Positions 1 through 8,145 are shown, numbered from the stretch's first letter. The stretch: 64,000 bases of DNA from Georhizobium profundi (GCF_003952725.1 NZ_CP032509.1:2504001-2568000), one strand, 5' to 3'. The notes: a model not told the origin generated them from the sequence alone. Made by a program: numbers and translations.

Positions 1-306
1 GCCAAATATCGCAGTCTGAAACAGAAAAGTCTCCGTCAGAAGCCGGACGTCTAGAAGCAGGCGACGATCCGCTTGGCTGATAATGGATTCGATCCGTGAC
101 CAAGGGCTGGCGCTGTCGGCTTCTGACCGCCATCCACCGCGGGCCAGCAGGATCGCTGCGGCAAGGGAAAGCACTGTAAGCGCGGTGACGAACAGAAGCA
201 TGAGGGACCGCCGAGATTGTTCCAAGTGACGGTCCAGCACCAGCAGGAAACTGAATGAGGCGACGGTTGCATAGGTTGCGTAGCAGGAGATTCCTTCGAC
301 CACCAT
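1..306 (-). CDS. Partial membrane protein running off the left edge
   Basis: This minus-strand open frame begins at an ATG at 306 and is still open at base 1, giving at least 102 residues. It has two hydrophobic stretches, roughly residues 8-22 and 35-53 (the second reads LMLLFVTALTVLSLAAAILL), followed by a soluble segment rich in Arg, Glu and Leu. That layout fits the N-terminus of a membrane-bound sensor such as a histidine kinase or cyclase, but no diagnostic domain is inside the window. The same reading frame is open without a stop from the ftsH fragment start at 858, so translation as part of a chimera is possible. I do not recognise the family. Confidence 0.4.
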   Translation of the reverse strand, partial: MVVEGISCYATYATVASFSFLLVLDRHLEQSRRSLMLLFVTALTVLSLAAAILLARGGWRSEADSASPWSRIESIISQADRRLLLDVRLLTETFLFQTAIFG

Positions 307-344
307 GCAGCTGCTGACAAGTGATGGCGGAACCCTTCGCCGCT

Positions 345-858
345 TCAGGCCATGCGCCACGAGGACGGTACCGGAGACTTGGCCTTCGATTTCCCGATGT
401 TCACCAATCCGCCCAATCCCTGGGCTTGAGCCATGCTGCGCGAAATCAGAAGCCAGATGCCGAAGAAGATCAGCGTCGGTGCCACCCAGGACGCGAGAGT
501 GGTCAACCAGTTGCTGTCGGAGCCGCCGGGCGACGTCGACACCGAGGCTTTCAAAGATCTCGGCTGCCGCCGGATCGACGCGTTGCGCCACAAAGCAATC
601 GCGGCCGTTTATCGGGCTCCTGAACTGACCCTCGATCAGCGTTTCGGTGATGGTGACATTGACAATCTTGCCTTCTTTGGCGTCCTGAACAGCTTGCGAG
701 TATGTGAGTTGCGCCACATCGCGCGAACCCAGCCAAGCCTGGAAGAGGAGGAGCAGCGCGAACGCGACGATGAAATATCCGAGGTTGAACGTCCACTTCC
801 GATCCATATCGAGACCCGCCGCTTGCCCCGCGGCGAGGCTGGCCGCGACGTTCGCCAT
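345..858 (-). pseudogene. ftsH 5' fragment, frameshifted and truncated
   Basis: From ATG 858, or the internal ATG 807 (MDRKWTFNLGYFIVAF), the frame encodes the N-terminal membrane segment and periplasmic region of an FtsH-type AAA/zinc protease. The FtsH reading continues to about residue GVDVA and then jumps to another frame near 525-535, where it resumes as DSNWLTTLASWVAPTLIFFG (second transmembrane helix) and ends with the family motif GKSKAK before diverging; the stop is at 345. The AAA module and HExxH peptidase are absent, so this is a non-functional remnant of a second ftsH-like gene. The first frame stays open beyond the shift, down to base 1. Confidence 0.75.
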
Positions 859-884
859 CAAGCAGAGGCGGGAGCGAACATGCA

Positions 885-1194
885 TTGACCCTCGTCGATC
901 GGAGACGCGATGTCATGGGCGATCCATCTCGGAACGGACCCATCCTTGCGCTTGTCGGACATCCGCATACCACGTCGACGCCCTGGCAAGAACAGCGGGA
1001 TCGGACCGTGCGCGGACGAGATGTCGGCAAGACCAGGCGGGCTCGACGTGTTGCTCCCAGTGGGCCGAGCTATCGGCAGTGCAAGAGGTCGGAGGCGGGC
1101 ATGGGTGCCGAAATGAAGCGGCCTTGGGAATGTCTGGCAGATGCGTCGAAGGGAAGTCACTCGGGCGATCCGATAAAGAGCAAGGAGCTACCCC
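885..1194. other. Gene-free stretch before the VIT1-like gene
   Basis: About 310 bases with overlapping open frames on both strands, but none has a recognisable product or a good ribosome site. It presumably holds the upstream region of the decayed minus-strand ftsH fragment and the promoter of the plus-strand VIT1-like gene. I see no clear promoter boxes. Confidence 0.4.
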
Positions 1195-1896
1195 ATGAGC
1201 CGCCTATCGCATTCGGAAATTCACATGGTGCATCGCATCGGCTGGCTGCGGGCGGCCGTTCTGGGAGCCAATGACGGCCTTGTCTCGACGGCGAGCCTGG
1301 TCGTCGGTGTCGCCGCGGCGGGGTCTGGAAAGCCGGAGGTCTTGGTCGCCGGGCTCGCCGGCCTTGTGGCGGGTGCGATGTCTATGGCGGCAGGCGAGTA
1401 TGTGTCTGTGAGTTCCCAGACCGATGCGGAGCAGGCCGATCTTGCACGAGAAACGCGCGAACTGGCGGAGATGCCCGAGGCGGAGCTCGAAGAGCTTACC
1501 CGGATCTATGTCGACCGGGGGCTCGATCGTGACTTGGCGGAAAAGGTGGCCACTCAGCTGACCGAGCGCGATGCGCTCGGAACGCATGCTCGCGACGAAC
1601 TCGGTATTTCCGAAACCGTGACAGCCCGCCCGATCCAGGCGGCCCTGGTGTCGGCCCTCACATTCGCAACGGGTGCGGTCGTTCCGCTGATTGTCGTTCT
1701 ATTGGTGCCGGCAACATCGATCGGTTTGTGGGTGGCGGTGTCGACGATCGTCGGTCTCGCGCTGCTTGGTGGTTTGGGTGCCTCCGCCGGCGGCGCAGGT
1801 GTCCTGTGGGGCGCTCTGAGGGTCACCCTTTGGGGCGCCCTCGCAATGGCTGCGACCGCCGCTGTCGGAGCCTTGTTCGGTGTCGCGGTGGGTTAG
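1195..1896 (+). CDS. VIT1/CCC1 family membrane transporter
   Basis: The 233-residue protein shows the VIT1/CCC1 layout. An N-terminal membrane hairpin carries GANDGLVSTASLVVGV (about residues 24-39) and GLVAGAMSMAAGEYVSVSSQ (about 56-75). A charged cytoplasmic helical segment follows (about 76-145), then three more hydrophobic helices to the C-terminus. Plant and yeast members move ferrous iron or manganese across membranes; bacterial members of this length are assumed to be divalent-metal exporters or detoxifiers. AAGGAG lies 7 bases before the ATG. It stands alone between an ftsH remnant and a DUF378 gene. The substrate is not determined by the sequence. Confidence 0.85.
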   Translation: MSRLSHSEIHMVHRIGWLRAAVLGANDGLVSTASLVVGVAAAGSGKPEVLVAGLAGLVAGAMSMAAGEYVSVSSQTDAEQADLARETRELAEMPEAELEELTRIYVDRGLDRDLAEKVATQLTERDALGTHARDELGISETVTARPIQAALVSALTFATGAVVPLIVVLLVPATSIGLWVAVSTIVGLALLGGLGASAGGAGVLWGALRVTLWGALAMAATAAVGALFGVAVG

Positions 1897-2175
1897 CGAG
1901 CCGAAGCTGCTAGGGTGGGAGAGATGTTGCCTCTGCGCCGCCGTCGGGTTTGCGCCGAACGATTCCATTCCCAGATTGCCCGAGAAGCCTCGCTTTTCGG
2001 TGTGTCTCTCATCTGTTTTGGATGCGCTTGATCGCTTACGAGCTGGGGCGCGGGTGCCGACCGGTCACGGCTTCATCGCCATATTTGACACGCATCAACG
2101 AAACGCGTGGACGGTCCTGCTAGTCCAACGCTGCGTCATCAGCCGATGACGTCTGTTCAGATCATGGAGTGAACC

Positions 2176-2409
2176 ATGAGAGCGTTGAATGTCTTCACCT
2201 TGCTGCTGGTCATCCTGGGTAGCTTGAACTGGGGCCTGTTCGGATTGTTGCACATCGACCTGGTGGCTGACACCTTCGGCGGAGATTCCAACCTGTCGCG
2301 CCTGGTCTATGTCTTGATCGGCCTGGCCGCCATCTGGCAGCTGATCCCGCTGTTCAACAGCTTTGCCATGGACGAGGCAGCTGCCGAACGCGGCCATTCG
2401 ATACGCTGA
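2176..2409 (+). CDS. DUF378 family small membrane protein
   Basis: A 77-residue protein with two predicted membrane helices (about residues 4-25 and 43-62). The DUF378 hallmark NWGLFG lies at the end of helix 1, and LVYVLIGLAAIWQL forms helix 2. GGAGTG precedes the ATG at a suitable distance. Members are short inner-membrane proteins of unknown function, often found near stress-response genes, as here. The family call is firm; no biochemical role can be given. Confidence 0.85.
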   Translation: MRALNVFTLLLVILGSLNWGLFGLLHIDLVADTFGGDSNLSRLVYVLIGLAAIWQLIPLFNSFAMDEAAAERGHSIR

Positions 2410-2560
2410 GGTCCAGGCTTAAGTTCAGGCGGACGTGAGCAAAAGAAACCGGCGGCGTGCTCTGCATAACGGCACACCTTAGGTTTGTGTTTGTATGAGC
2501 GGCGATGGCAGCCCAAGGTGCCATCGCCCCCGCCGACTGTTTCCACATCAGGATGACACA

Positions 2561-2797
2561 TCATCCTCGCGTTGTTGGGACTCTGTTGGCCCTTTGCCGC
2601 ATGAAATGGAATTCGAGCTGATGGTCGTCGCGCACGCCAGAGCATGACCATGCACTTTCCGCAGCCTCGCGGATTTGTTCCGGTCGAAGACGGAAATATC
2701 GTGCCAAGGCTTGATGGGACAGTCCGAGATCCGCCAGAGCGGAGATTGTCACGGCTGGGCAGGGGCCAAGCGCCGAATTCTGTGTTCGTGGGGTCAT
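2561..2797 (-). CDS. Small hypothetical protein with HTH-like helix pair
   Basis: A 78-residue minus-strand frame inside an otherwise gene-free 590-base gap. Residues about 19-40 (ISALADLGLSHQALARYFRL) have the amphipathic pattern of a helix-turn-helix, like the small regulators of unknown function common in Rhizobiales. A GAGGA motif sits 9 bases upstream of the ATG at 2797, better than the other frames here. The C-terminal half is Arg- and His-rich and not recognisable. It could be a genuine small DNA-binding protein or a chance frame. Confidence 0.45.
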   Translation of the reverse strand: MTPRTQNSALGPCPAVTISALADLGLSHQALARYFRLRPEQIREAAESAWSCSGVRDDHQLEFHFMRQRANRVPTTRG

Positions 2798-3003
2798 GCG
2801 ATGGTCCTCACATCATTGTTCGTCAAGAGGATTGGGCTTGCAGGGCCAAACCCTGAGCAAGTGAGCCATCATCGTCATTGACCTGGATCAACCAAGAGCT
2901 CGGTAGAACCGCGTATGCTTGCGCATCATCAGGCCCACTGGAAGGTTCCATGGGCGAGGGAGACGTAACCTGGGGAACCAGAACCTGACCAGGGAGTATT
3001 AAG
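2798..3003. other. Intergenic region upstream of the phasin gene
   Basis: This segment separates the small minus-strand frame from the phasin gene and so probably holds divergent promoters. I could not find an EcfG-type (GGAAC with correctly spaced GTT) or convincing sigma-70 pair. Confidence 0.3.
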
Positions 3004-3402
3004 ATGTCCAACGCATCCATTGGACTGCCCAAGCATTCCAAGACATCTGCGGCTGAATTGCCGCCTTTCATGATCGGCACCCAGAAATTCGCGGTCACGG
3101 CGATGCGGCTGCAGGCTCAGGCCTTAAAGGCCAGTGTGCGCTATCAGATCGAACTTCTGAGCTTCTTCAAGCATCGTTGCGAGAAGGATCTGAAACTGGT
3201 CGACGACCTGGTCGAAAGCGACGAGCTGACCGAGGCCTTCGACGTCATGAGCGCCTTCCTGCAAGGCGCCGCCGACGAATACGCGACCGAAGCGAGCCGC
3301 TTCGCGACGCTCGGGTCAAAGCTCGCTGCCGATACCGCAAAGCGGGTGCGCAAGGAAACCGATGGCGCAACTGAGGATTTTGCTGCCCGCACGATCAGCT
3401 AG
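3004..3402 (+). CDS. Phasin family protein
   Basis: A 132-residue, wholly helical, charged protein without membrane segments. It carries the phasin_2-like pattern: a hydrophobic-amphipathic helix pair around QALKASVRYQIELLSFFKHR, then LVESDELTEAFDVMSAFLQG and ATEASRFATLGSKLAADTAK. Phasins coat polyhydroxyalkanoate granules, and several rhizobial paralogues act instead as general stress proteins. No PHA genes are nearby, so its granule role is uncertain. The ATG follows GGGAG at about 8 bases. The decayed protease gene lies immediately downstream. Confidence 0.75.
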   Translation: MSNASIGLPKHSKTSAAELPPFMIGTQKFAVTAMRLQAQALKASVRYQIELLSFFKHRCEKDLKLVDDLVESDELTEAFDVMSAFLQGAADEYATEASRFATLGSKLAADTAKRVRKETDGATEDFAARTIS

Positions 3403-3500
3403 CCGACATGGCGAGAAGCGTCGCGCGCGCCCGGCGTCGGCCATCGCCGCGTTCAAAAGATATGCATGCCGGCCGGCGGTCCGTCCGGCCGGTGGACTAT

Positions 3501-4250
3501 CCCCAAGGGTCAGGCAATTCCGGCGGCGCGCTCGTCCATCTTCAGGGCTAACTCGTCGGGATCAACAGCGCCATCATCGGCCCCGCTGGTGGCAATGTCG
3601 GGACCGGCTTCGCCATCCCCATCGACATGGCGAAGCTAGTCATGCGCGAACTCATCGATCGGGGCGAGATCGAGCGCGGCCAGCTCGGAGTTACCATCCA
3701 GGACGTGACGCCGGACCTCGCGGAGGCTCTCGGTCTTGACCGGCCCGAGGGCGCGCTGGTCAACCAGGTGGCAGCCGGCTCTCCGGCGGAAACGGCCGGC
3801 ATACGGGCCAGCGACGTCATCGTGGGCGTCGATGGGGAGCCGGTGGGCAGGGTGGCCGATCTCAAACTTCACATGGGGCTGGCCCGGATCGGCTCGCAAC
3901 TGCAGAGCTACCTCGTCCGCAATGGTGATACAATGCAATTGACAGCCGAACTGACGAAGCCAGCCGATCAGCGACTGAGCGTTCCTGCCGACGTGCCGCT
4001 GCTGGCCGGCGTGGTGTTGGAGGCGACGGATACGGGTCCCTCCGATGCAGCAGGCGTGCGCGTTGCGGACATCGATCCTGATGGTCCCGCAGGTCGTGCC
4101 GGTCTCTCGGTCGGCGATGTCATCGTCAGCGTCGACCAGCAGCCCGTCGATGCGCCCAATGAGGTTCTGTCGATCGCGCGCTCCAGCCCGAATGCCTTGC
4201 TGCTGCAGGTCATGCGCGACAGCGGCATGATCTTCATCGCAATCGTCTGA
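3501..4250 (+). pseudogene. DegP/HtrA-type protease remnant with two PDZ domains
   Basis: Reading the frame of the 4250 stop back upstream gives the catalytic-serine motif GNSGGALVHLQG (about 3513-3548), then an in-frame TAA at 3549-3551, then LVGINSAIIGPAGGNVGTGF and two PDZ domains (about 3680-3945 and 4000-4245). The His and Asp parts of the trypsin-like domain are absent upstream, where the phasin gene lies. The longest intact frame starts at ATG 3627 (207 residues) and would make a protease-less tandem PDZ protein, but it has no Shine-Dalgarno sequence. The best reading is a 5'-deleted, nonsense-mutated degP/degQ-like gene. Confidence 0.7.
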
Positions 4251-4303
4251 GGGGCGCGGGGTCAGAAGTTCAGCTACTTGCTCAGAGATTGGAGGAAACG
4301 GTC

Positions 4304-4726
4304 ATGAACATCGAAAAAGCGATGCACAAGGGAGCGACCTGGGTGTCACCGGACACGCCGATCACCGAGATCGCTGCGATGATGAAGAAGGACGACATTG
4401 GCGCGATACCCGTGGGCGAGAACGATCGGCTCATCGGCATGATCACCGACCGGGATCTCGTGCTGCGGGCGCTGCCGAACGGGCGCGATCCCGGCAAGTT
4501 GAAGGCGCGCGACGTGATGACCAAGGGCATCGTCTACTGCAAGACGGATCAGAGCATCGAGGATGCGATCCATTTCATGGAGGACAAGAAGGTGCGGCGT
4601 TTGCCCGTGATCGACAAGGACAAGCGGCTCGTCGGCATGCTGTCCCTCAGCGATGTGTCTCACCACGCAAGCCGGGAGCTTTCGGGCGAGCTCGTGAAGG
4701 CTGTTGCCTCGCCGCACATGCACTGA
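4304..4726 (+). CDS. CBS-domain pair protein
   Basis: The 140-residue protein is made almost entirely of two CBS domains, about residues 8-60 (DTPITEIAAMMKKDDIGAIP through GMITDRDLVLRAL) and 74-125 (DQSIEDAIHFMEDKKVRRLP through GMLSLSDVSHHA). Such Bateman modules bind adenine nucleotides or S-adenosyl ligands and act as energy or stress sensors. I placed the start at ATG 4304, because GGAGG lies 8 bases upstream and the longer frame from 4289 would overlap that ribosome site. It sits before an FNR-like regulator, which suggests shared stress or oxygen-limitation control. Confidence 0.85.
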   Translation: MNIEKAMHKGATWVSPDTPITEIAAMMKKDDIGAIPVGENDRLIGMITDRDLVLRALPNGRDPGKLKARDVMTKGIVYCKTDQSIEDAIHFMEDKKVRRLPVIDKDKRLVGMLSLSDVSHHASRELSGELVKAVASPHMH

Positions 4727-4913
4727 GCTTCGGTCGCAGCTTCATGCGACGGACCGGGGCCGTCGTCCCGCCCCGGCCTGGTGCCCATGCGGATTATCGC
4801 AGCGATCGTTGTTGATCGCCGTCGATTTTGCTCAAGACCGCAGCCCTTCAAAGTTGTATGATGATCATGGCTTGGGTGGCAGATCAGACGTCGTTCTGAC
4901 GGATGAGGGCGTT

Positions 4914-5681
4914 ATGAGCAGCCACAACCCTTTCACCAATGTCACAGCTCTTCATCGTTGCACAAAGGTGAAATGCGGCTTTTGCTCCGGGCTGTCACCG
5001 GAGGCCAGGCATGAACTGTCGAAGCTGGCGCGGATCAGATCATACCGTGCGGGCCAGACCATCGTCGCCCAGGCCGAAGAGGTGCACATCATCGGGACAG
5101 TTCTCGAAGGCGTCGTCCGGGCGAACAAGACGCTGCGCGACGGTCGACACCAGATCGTCGGCCTGCTGTTGCCGTCGGATGTCTTTGGACGGCTCGACGG
5201 CGCAACATCGCGTGTCAGCCTCGAGGCTGCGAGCGATGCCAATGTATGCTCCTTCAAGAGGCAGCCTTTCGAAAGCCTCATGGACCGATTTCCAGAAATC
5301 GAGCGCCGAATGCTCCTCGCTGTCTCCGACCAGCTCGATGCTGCCCAAGATTGGATGCTGCTGCTCGCGACGCAGAGCGTCCTCGAACGCGTCGCAACGT
5401 TTCTGCTGATGTTCTGTGCGAGGGACGCGGGCGACCGGGGCGCACTCGACATCCCCGTCAGCCGCCGGGACATGGCCGCCTATCTGGGAACGACGGTCGA
5501 GTCGGTCAGCCGTGCCATGCAGGCCATGAAAAGAGCCGGCATACTCGAGGGCAGTCACTCCAGGCACATCGAGGTCACGGATTTTCGCCGCCTCGCTAGC
5601 TTGTCGCAACATGAACCTGAGCAGCTCGGGATCGCGTCAAGACTGCCGAATATCGGGCAGAACCTTCACACTAGCCGATAG
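4914..5681 (+). CDS. Crp/Fnr family regulator with FNR-like cysteine set
   Basis: A 255-residue transcription factor with a cyclic-nucleotide-binding fold (about residues 35-140) and a C-terminal winged helix-turn-helix with RRDMAAYLGTTVESVSR. In the last part, Glu, Ser and Arg match the DNA-reading residues of FNR (E-xx-SR). Cysteines 16, 21 and 24 near the N-terminus and Cys112 in the beta-roll resemble the four ligands of the oxygen-sensing [4Fe-4S] cluster of FNR/FnrN, although the N-terminal spacing differs from E. coli. The start is ATG 4914, after GAGGG; an upstream extension would run through the CBS gene's end. It may activate low-oxygen genes. Confidence 0.8.
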   Translation: MSSHNPFTNVTALHRCTKVKCGFCSGLSPEARHELSKLARIRSYRAGQTIVAQAEEVHIIGTVLEGVVRANKTLRDGRHQIVGLLLPSDVFGRLDGATSRVSLEAASDANVCSFKRQPFESLMDRFPEIERRMLLAVSDQLDAAQDWMLLLATQSVLERVATFLLMFCARDAGDRGALDIPVSRRDMAAYLGTTVESVSRAMQAMKRAGILEGSHSRHIEVTDFRRLASLSQHEPEQLGIASRLPNIGQNLHTSR

Positions 5682-6553
5682 CCCCTGCGACGCCCCGCCG
5701 GCATTGTTTCCTTGGGATCGTTCGAGTCATGAGCGAAATGAAGATGAAGACAGCTGATGGGGAAACGGAACTTCGAGTGTGGGTGAACGCCGTCTGAGCA
5801 AGAATAATTCTTCTCCTATTATCTCCCTGTGCCTCGACCGCAAACCTTGCTGCAACCCGAAGAAGATACGCCCTTGGCGCCTCGCATAATGATTTCGCTC
5901 AATGGCGGATAAACGAGGCGTTTTCGCAGGTCGATCGCCGAAACCTGCCAGTCTCCTAATCACCCTGTCGCAGTCCTTGGCGTGTGCTCAACGAGCGAGG
6001 TTCGGAAATAATATGCCGAGGCAGATTCGGGGCCGATTCCCGACCTTCCGCTATTGGGCGGCGAGGCCCGAATAGCTGCCATCATGCGCAGGCAGATCTT
6101 GATGGTCTCTTGCGATTTCACGTCGGCCGTTCAGATATTTGCGTCCGCGCCCTGAAAGCTGTCGCTGATTTGCCGTCGGACAATCGCCCTTTATGACAGG
6201 GTGCGGCGGCCAAATATCTCCGACTGAACCACTCCCAGCTTGGTGCATCCCAAAGCACTTTCGGCGGGTGCGAACCGCATAACGATCTTTCATGTCGTCA
6301 AGCACTGGCTTTTGACGGTAACTAAATCGCTGGTGGCCAATATTGTGCTTACGGCTTTCGGCGACGTCGCGGAAAGAGCTTTATAGATAAGTTTCGTGCG
6401 AAAGAATTTGGCCAGTCCGCGCGGATCCCGCCCCGAGTTCGCCGCCACACCTCAAGACTGATTTGGTTTTGCTTGAACAGTCGGCTTCTGCCGAGATCGA
6501 GACTTGAGGGGCGTCGCGTCGGGGCAGAAAAGTGCATATTGATCGCAGGCAGC
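5682..6553. other. Gene-free 870-base stretch
   Basis: No open frame here has a recognisable product, family motif or credible ribosome site, and base composition is slightly more AT-rich than in the flanking operons. It lies at the left edge of the catabolic island, where a decayed sequence or old junction would be expected, but I can identify no transposase, integrase or tRNA in it. Confidence 0.4.
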
Positions 6554-7141
6554 TTAGCCGCGGCTTTCCGGAGTACTCGCTAAGGTAAGGGATAGATCGT
6601 TCCAGACGTCTTGTCGGCGGATGCGTTCTGCCTCAACCTCGAAGCGATCGATGAAGCGGGCTCCCTCAAAAGGGCTGCCGTCGAGGCGTTCGCCGTTCAG
6701 CGTCCCGGTAACGAAGACGGTCGTGACGGTGCCGCGATAGCTCTCGTCGACGGTCTCGATCGTCTTGCGCACAAAGCGGTAGCGCGGTGCCGCAAATGTG
6801 ACGAGCTCTTCGAGCTTCGTCAACGCGGTGCCATGGCTGGGGCCTGGAAAAACCATCTTGAAATCCGGATGGAGATGGCGGCGTGCGGCTTCGAGATCGC
6901 GGTCTTCCATGAGACGAAGAAAGTGAAGGACGATGTCGCTTGCCGGGCGCAATGCTTCACCTGGCGTTCTGGGCACTCGGCCGCGCATGTAGTTCGTTGC
7001 GTCGACCTCATCGAACGCCACGGTGACTGCATCCAGCGGCGCCTTGAGCGTGGCGGCGACGGCATCCGTCAGCCGCTCGGCGAGCCTGACCCGTACCTCT
7101 TCCGAATACCCCCGTATCAGCGTCGTGCGAACAATCGGCAT
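6554..7141 (-). CDS. Tautomerase / NTF2-like (SnoaL) fusion protein
   Basis: A 195-residue two-domain protein. Residues 1-62 look like a 4-oxalocrotonate tautomerase subunit: Met is followed directly by Pro (the catalytic Pro-1 after processing), then a beta-alpha-beta unit with VRLAERLTDAVAATLKAP. Residues about 75-190 look like an NTF2/SnoaL fold (DIVLHFLRLMEDRDLEAARR, then a beta-rich tail ending IRRQDVWNDLSL). Tautomerases of this type move keto-enol double bonds in unsaturated dicarboxylates; SnoaL-like domains are cyclases or isomerases, or binding modules. It is transcribed divergently from the GntR regulator and shares its control region, so it probably belongs to the same pathway. 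Confidence 0.7.
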   Translation of the reverse strand: MPIVRTTLIRGYSEEVRVRLAERLTDAVAATLKAPLDAVTVAFDEVDATNYMRGRVPRTPGEALRPASDIVLHFLRLMEDRDLEAARRHLHPDFKMVFPGPSHGTALTKLEELVTFAAPRYRFVRKTIETVDESYRGTVTTVFVTGTLNGERLDGSPFEGARFIDRFEVEAERIRRQDVWNDLSLTLASTPESRG

Positions 7142-7180
7142 GAAAATCGGCTCCCGACGAAATTTTGATGCTTGTCATAA

Positions 7181-7198
7181 TGATATATTGTTATATCA
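7181..7198. promoter_or_regulatory. Palindromic operator candidate for the GntR regulator
   Basis: TGATATA and TATATCA form a perfect 7-bp inverted repeat separated by TTGT, in the 89-base gap between the divergent tautomerase fusion and the GntR gene. The site is AT-rich in a GC-rich setting and has the size of HutC-type operators. That position would allow one regulator to control both transcripts. The assignment is inferred from symmetry and location. Confidence 0.5.
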
Positions 7199-7230
7199 AT
7201 AGTCAACGACAGCAGCTTGGATGTTTTTCG

Positions 7231-8112
7231 GTGGTCAGTCGCACAGAGATCGATGAGGCACATGGGCGGAAGCCGGCGACAGCGTCGTCCCGCCGCTCGC
7301 GCATCGATCCGGCCTCGCGTGTGCCGCTTTACCACCAGATCCTGGTCATCCTGCGCAATCAGATCTTTTCCGGCGAACTGCAGCTTGGGGCTGTGTTGCC
7401 TGGAGAGCAGGAGCTGGCCGAGCTCTTCAATGTCTCCCGGATTACCGCCAAGCGCGCTCTCAATGAACTGGCCGATGCGGGTCTGGTCGTACGCGAGCGT
7501 GGCCGTGGGACCCGCGTATCCGATACGCCGCCACCGCCTACGCTGAAGACGTCGGTCGAGGGGTGGTTCGAGAACATATCGCTGATGGGCGTTGCGACCG
7601 ACGTCGCGGTCCTGGAATTCGACTATGTGCCTGCCAGTCCCGATGTGGCGCAGGCGCTGTCAATTCCGGCGGGAACGACCGTGCAGCGGACGGTGCGCGT
7701 GCGCTATCTCGACGGCGAGCCGATGTCGCACCTCCTGACATTCGTTCCCGAGGATATCGGGCGCTCGTTTGATCGCGACGAGATGGGAAATTTCGCGCTG
7801 CTCACGCTTCTGGAGCGCTCTGGCGTGAAGGTGGCGGATGCGCGCCAGACGGTGTCAGCTGCGCTGGCCGAGCCTGATATCGCAAGCGCGCTTTCGATCC
7901 ATGCCGGATCAGCGCTCATCGATGTCAAGCGTGTGGTGCGAGACACGCGCGCCCGGCCAGTCGAATACATCCGCGTGCTTTACCGGCCCGACAAGTATCA
8001 GTTCGAAATGAACCTGAAGCGCGTTCACAAGCGCGAAGGCATGCATTGGCAGTCGGAGACGCCGAACATGCCGCCCGAGATCGCCCCAAACAATAAAAAC
8101 AACCGGGGCTGA
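7231..8112 (+). CDS. GntR/HutC family transcriptional regulator
   Basis: A regulator of about 293 residues if it starts at GTG 7231. An N-terminal winged helix (about residues 28-95) carries SRVPLYHQILVILRNQIFSG, the recognition helix region NVSRITAKRALNELADAGLV and wing GRGT. A UTRA effector-binding domain follows (about 115-270), as in HutC. The longer frame from ATG 7165 would pass through the palindrome at 7181-7198, which argues against it, but no strong Shine-Dalgarno sequence decides between them. It is the first gene of the island operon, 33 bases before the binding-protein gene, and is probably a repressor released by the pathway substrate. Confidence 0.8.
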   Translation: MVSRTEIDEAHGRKPATASSRRSRIDPASRVPLYHQILVILRNQIFSGELQLGAVLPGEQELAELFNVSRITAKRALNELADAGLVVRERGRGTRVSDTPPPPTLKTSVEGWFENISLMGVATDVAVLEFDYVPASPDVAQALSIPAGTTVQRTVRVRYLDGEPMSHLLTFVPEDIGRSFDRDEMGNFALLTLLERSGVKVADARQTVSAALAEPDIASALSIHAGSALIDVKRVVRDTRARPVEYIRVLYRPDKYQFEMNLKRVHKREGMHWQSETPNMPPEIAPNNKNNRG

Positions 8113-8145
8113 AGAGAAGCAAACCTGCCAGAGAGGACAACAACC

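Noticed and set aside
2915..3003. An EcfG-type general stress promoter upstream of the phasin gene
   Set aside because: A GGAAC element is present, but no GTT occurs at 16-17 bases downstream.
4813..4836. A possible FNR box before the Crp/Fnr-family gene
   Set aside because: TTGAT is followed by GTCGA rather than ATCAA at the required four-base spacing, so the second half matches only three of five bases.
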